From NCBI GenBank assembly GCA_023140095.1, contig JAGLMJ010000062.1, positions 1-7,171 of the forward strand: DNA of 7,171 nt, in the 5' to 3' direction. Source of the stretch: Candidatus Omnitrophota bacterium (GTDB lineage: Bacteria > Omnitrophota > Koll11 > Zapsychrales > Zapsychraceae). Below, in pieces: positions 6,828 to 7,171 of the stretch (positions are counted from its first letter, which is position 1; each line of letters begins with the position of its first letter). The notes beneath the pieces are model-generated. The model saw only the letters and a list, made by a program, of their open reading frames with translations, was not told where the DNA came from and did no database searches. Both the position numbers and the translations under genes were made by a program.

Positions 6828-7171
6828 TTAAAGAGTGAGTATATTTTCGGCGATCTGTTCGAAAGAATCGCTTGAATTTTCATAGAACGCATACCAGCTT
6901 TTTTTGTCCCAGATCTCAATGCGATTGGAAACCCCGATAAAAATCGTATCTTTTTTAATGCCGGCATATTCCTTGAGATACGGAGGGATAATAAAACGTC
7001 CCTGCTTGTCGGGAGCCGTGTCGGCCGCGCCGGAGAAGAACATCCGGTTGAACGACCGCGTCTCCTGTTTGGTAAATGACATTGTCTTGAATTTTTGTTC
7101 GACGACGCGCCACTCATCCTCGGTAAACATAAAGATGCATTTGTCCAAACCGCGGGTCAAAAAAAACCGGT
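6828..7171 (-). CDS. mraZ: MraZ, C-terminal part (5' end cut off by window edge)
   Basis: DNA-binding regulator of the dcw cluster, made of two SpoVT/AbrB-like repeats that assemble into a ring and bind repeats upstream of mraZ. Only the later part of the protein is in the window. Counting from LTRGLDKCIF, it shows FTEDEW, then FNRMFFSGAA, then the second repeat core DKQGRFIIPPYLKEYA (about 51-66), then GVSNRIEIWDKKSW, ending at TAA 6830-6828. The frame stays open through the right edge (codons for R-F-F precede LTRGLD), and family members read FxLTRGLD at this point. The TTG at 7160 is therefore internal, and about 35 N-terminal residues with the first repeat lie outside. The C-terminus is of normal length. 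MraZ-binding repeats and the operon promoter would be upstream of the window. Confidence 0.95.
   Translation of the reverse strand, partial: RFFLTRGLDKCIFMFTEDEWRVVEQKFKTMSFTKQETRSFNRMFFSGAADTAPDKQGRFIIPPYLKEYAGIKKDTIFIGVSNRIEIWDKKSWYAFYENSSDSFEQIAENILTL

Noticed and set aside
6800..7117. 105-codon frame on the minus strand overlapping mraZ
   Set aside because: It lies almost entirely inside mraZ in another frame, is rich in Arg and Ser with low complexity, and resembles no family I know. Only its last four codons are noted, as a possible minicistron.
7158..7160. TTG at 7160 as the start of a 110-residue MraZ
   Set aside because: The frame stays open to the window edge and the residues just upstream continue the family pattern before LTRGLD, so the gene is cut by the window and does not start here.

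Overview
The window is a seven-gene segment of the division and cell wall (dcw) cluster, read entirely from the minus strand (right to left). In transcription order it holds mraZ (cut by the right edge), rsmH/mraW, an ftsL-like gene, ftsI (PBP3-type transpeptidase), murE, murF and mraY (cut by the left edge). Every recognisable gene keeps its signature motifs. I see no frameshift, RNA gene, CRISPR array, insertion sequence or foreign gene.

Organism: a diderm-type bacterium with meso-diaminopimelate peptidoglycan is likely, because MurE carries the DNPR specificity motif and the PBP is a short FtsI type without C-terminal PASTA domains. Mixed base composition, a short divergent FtsL, and intergenic repeats of a kind I associate with uncultivated-lineage genomes would fit a candidate phylum such as Omnitrophota. 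That placement is a guess from general impression and not a demonstrated affiliation.

Layout: 7171-6828 mraZ (C-terminal part); 28-bp gap; 6799-5873 rsmH; 0-bp gap; 5872-5489 ftsL-like; 93-bp gap holding a hairpin element that resembles a dispersed repeat; 5395-3719 ftsI; 21-bp gap; 3697-2237 murE; 7-bp overlap; 2243-876 murF; 87-bp A+T-rich gap with a heptad tandem repeat and an inverted repeat; 788-1 mraY (N-terminal two thirds). No strong promoter or intrinsic terminator is visible, so one polycistronic transcript entering from the right is the simplest reading.

How they work together: MurE and MurF finish the UDP-MurNAc-pentapeptide in the cytoplasm and MraY moves it onto undecaprenyl phosphate to give lipid I. 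FtsI cross-links the final strands at the septum together with FtsL and its partners. RsmH methylates 16S rRNA and MraZ is the cluster's usual transcriptional regulator. murD, ftsW, murG, murC, ddl, ftsQ, ftsA and ftsZ would be expected further left, beyond mraY.

I found no undescribed biological system. The points worth a second look are the two repeat-bearing spacers that interrupt an otherwise compact operon, and two tiny Shine-Dalgarno-led reading frames just ahead of rsmH and ftsI.
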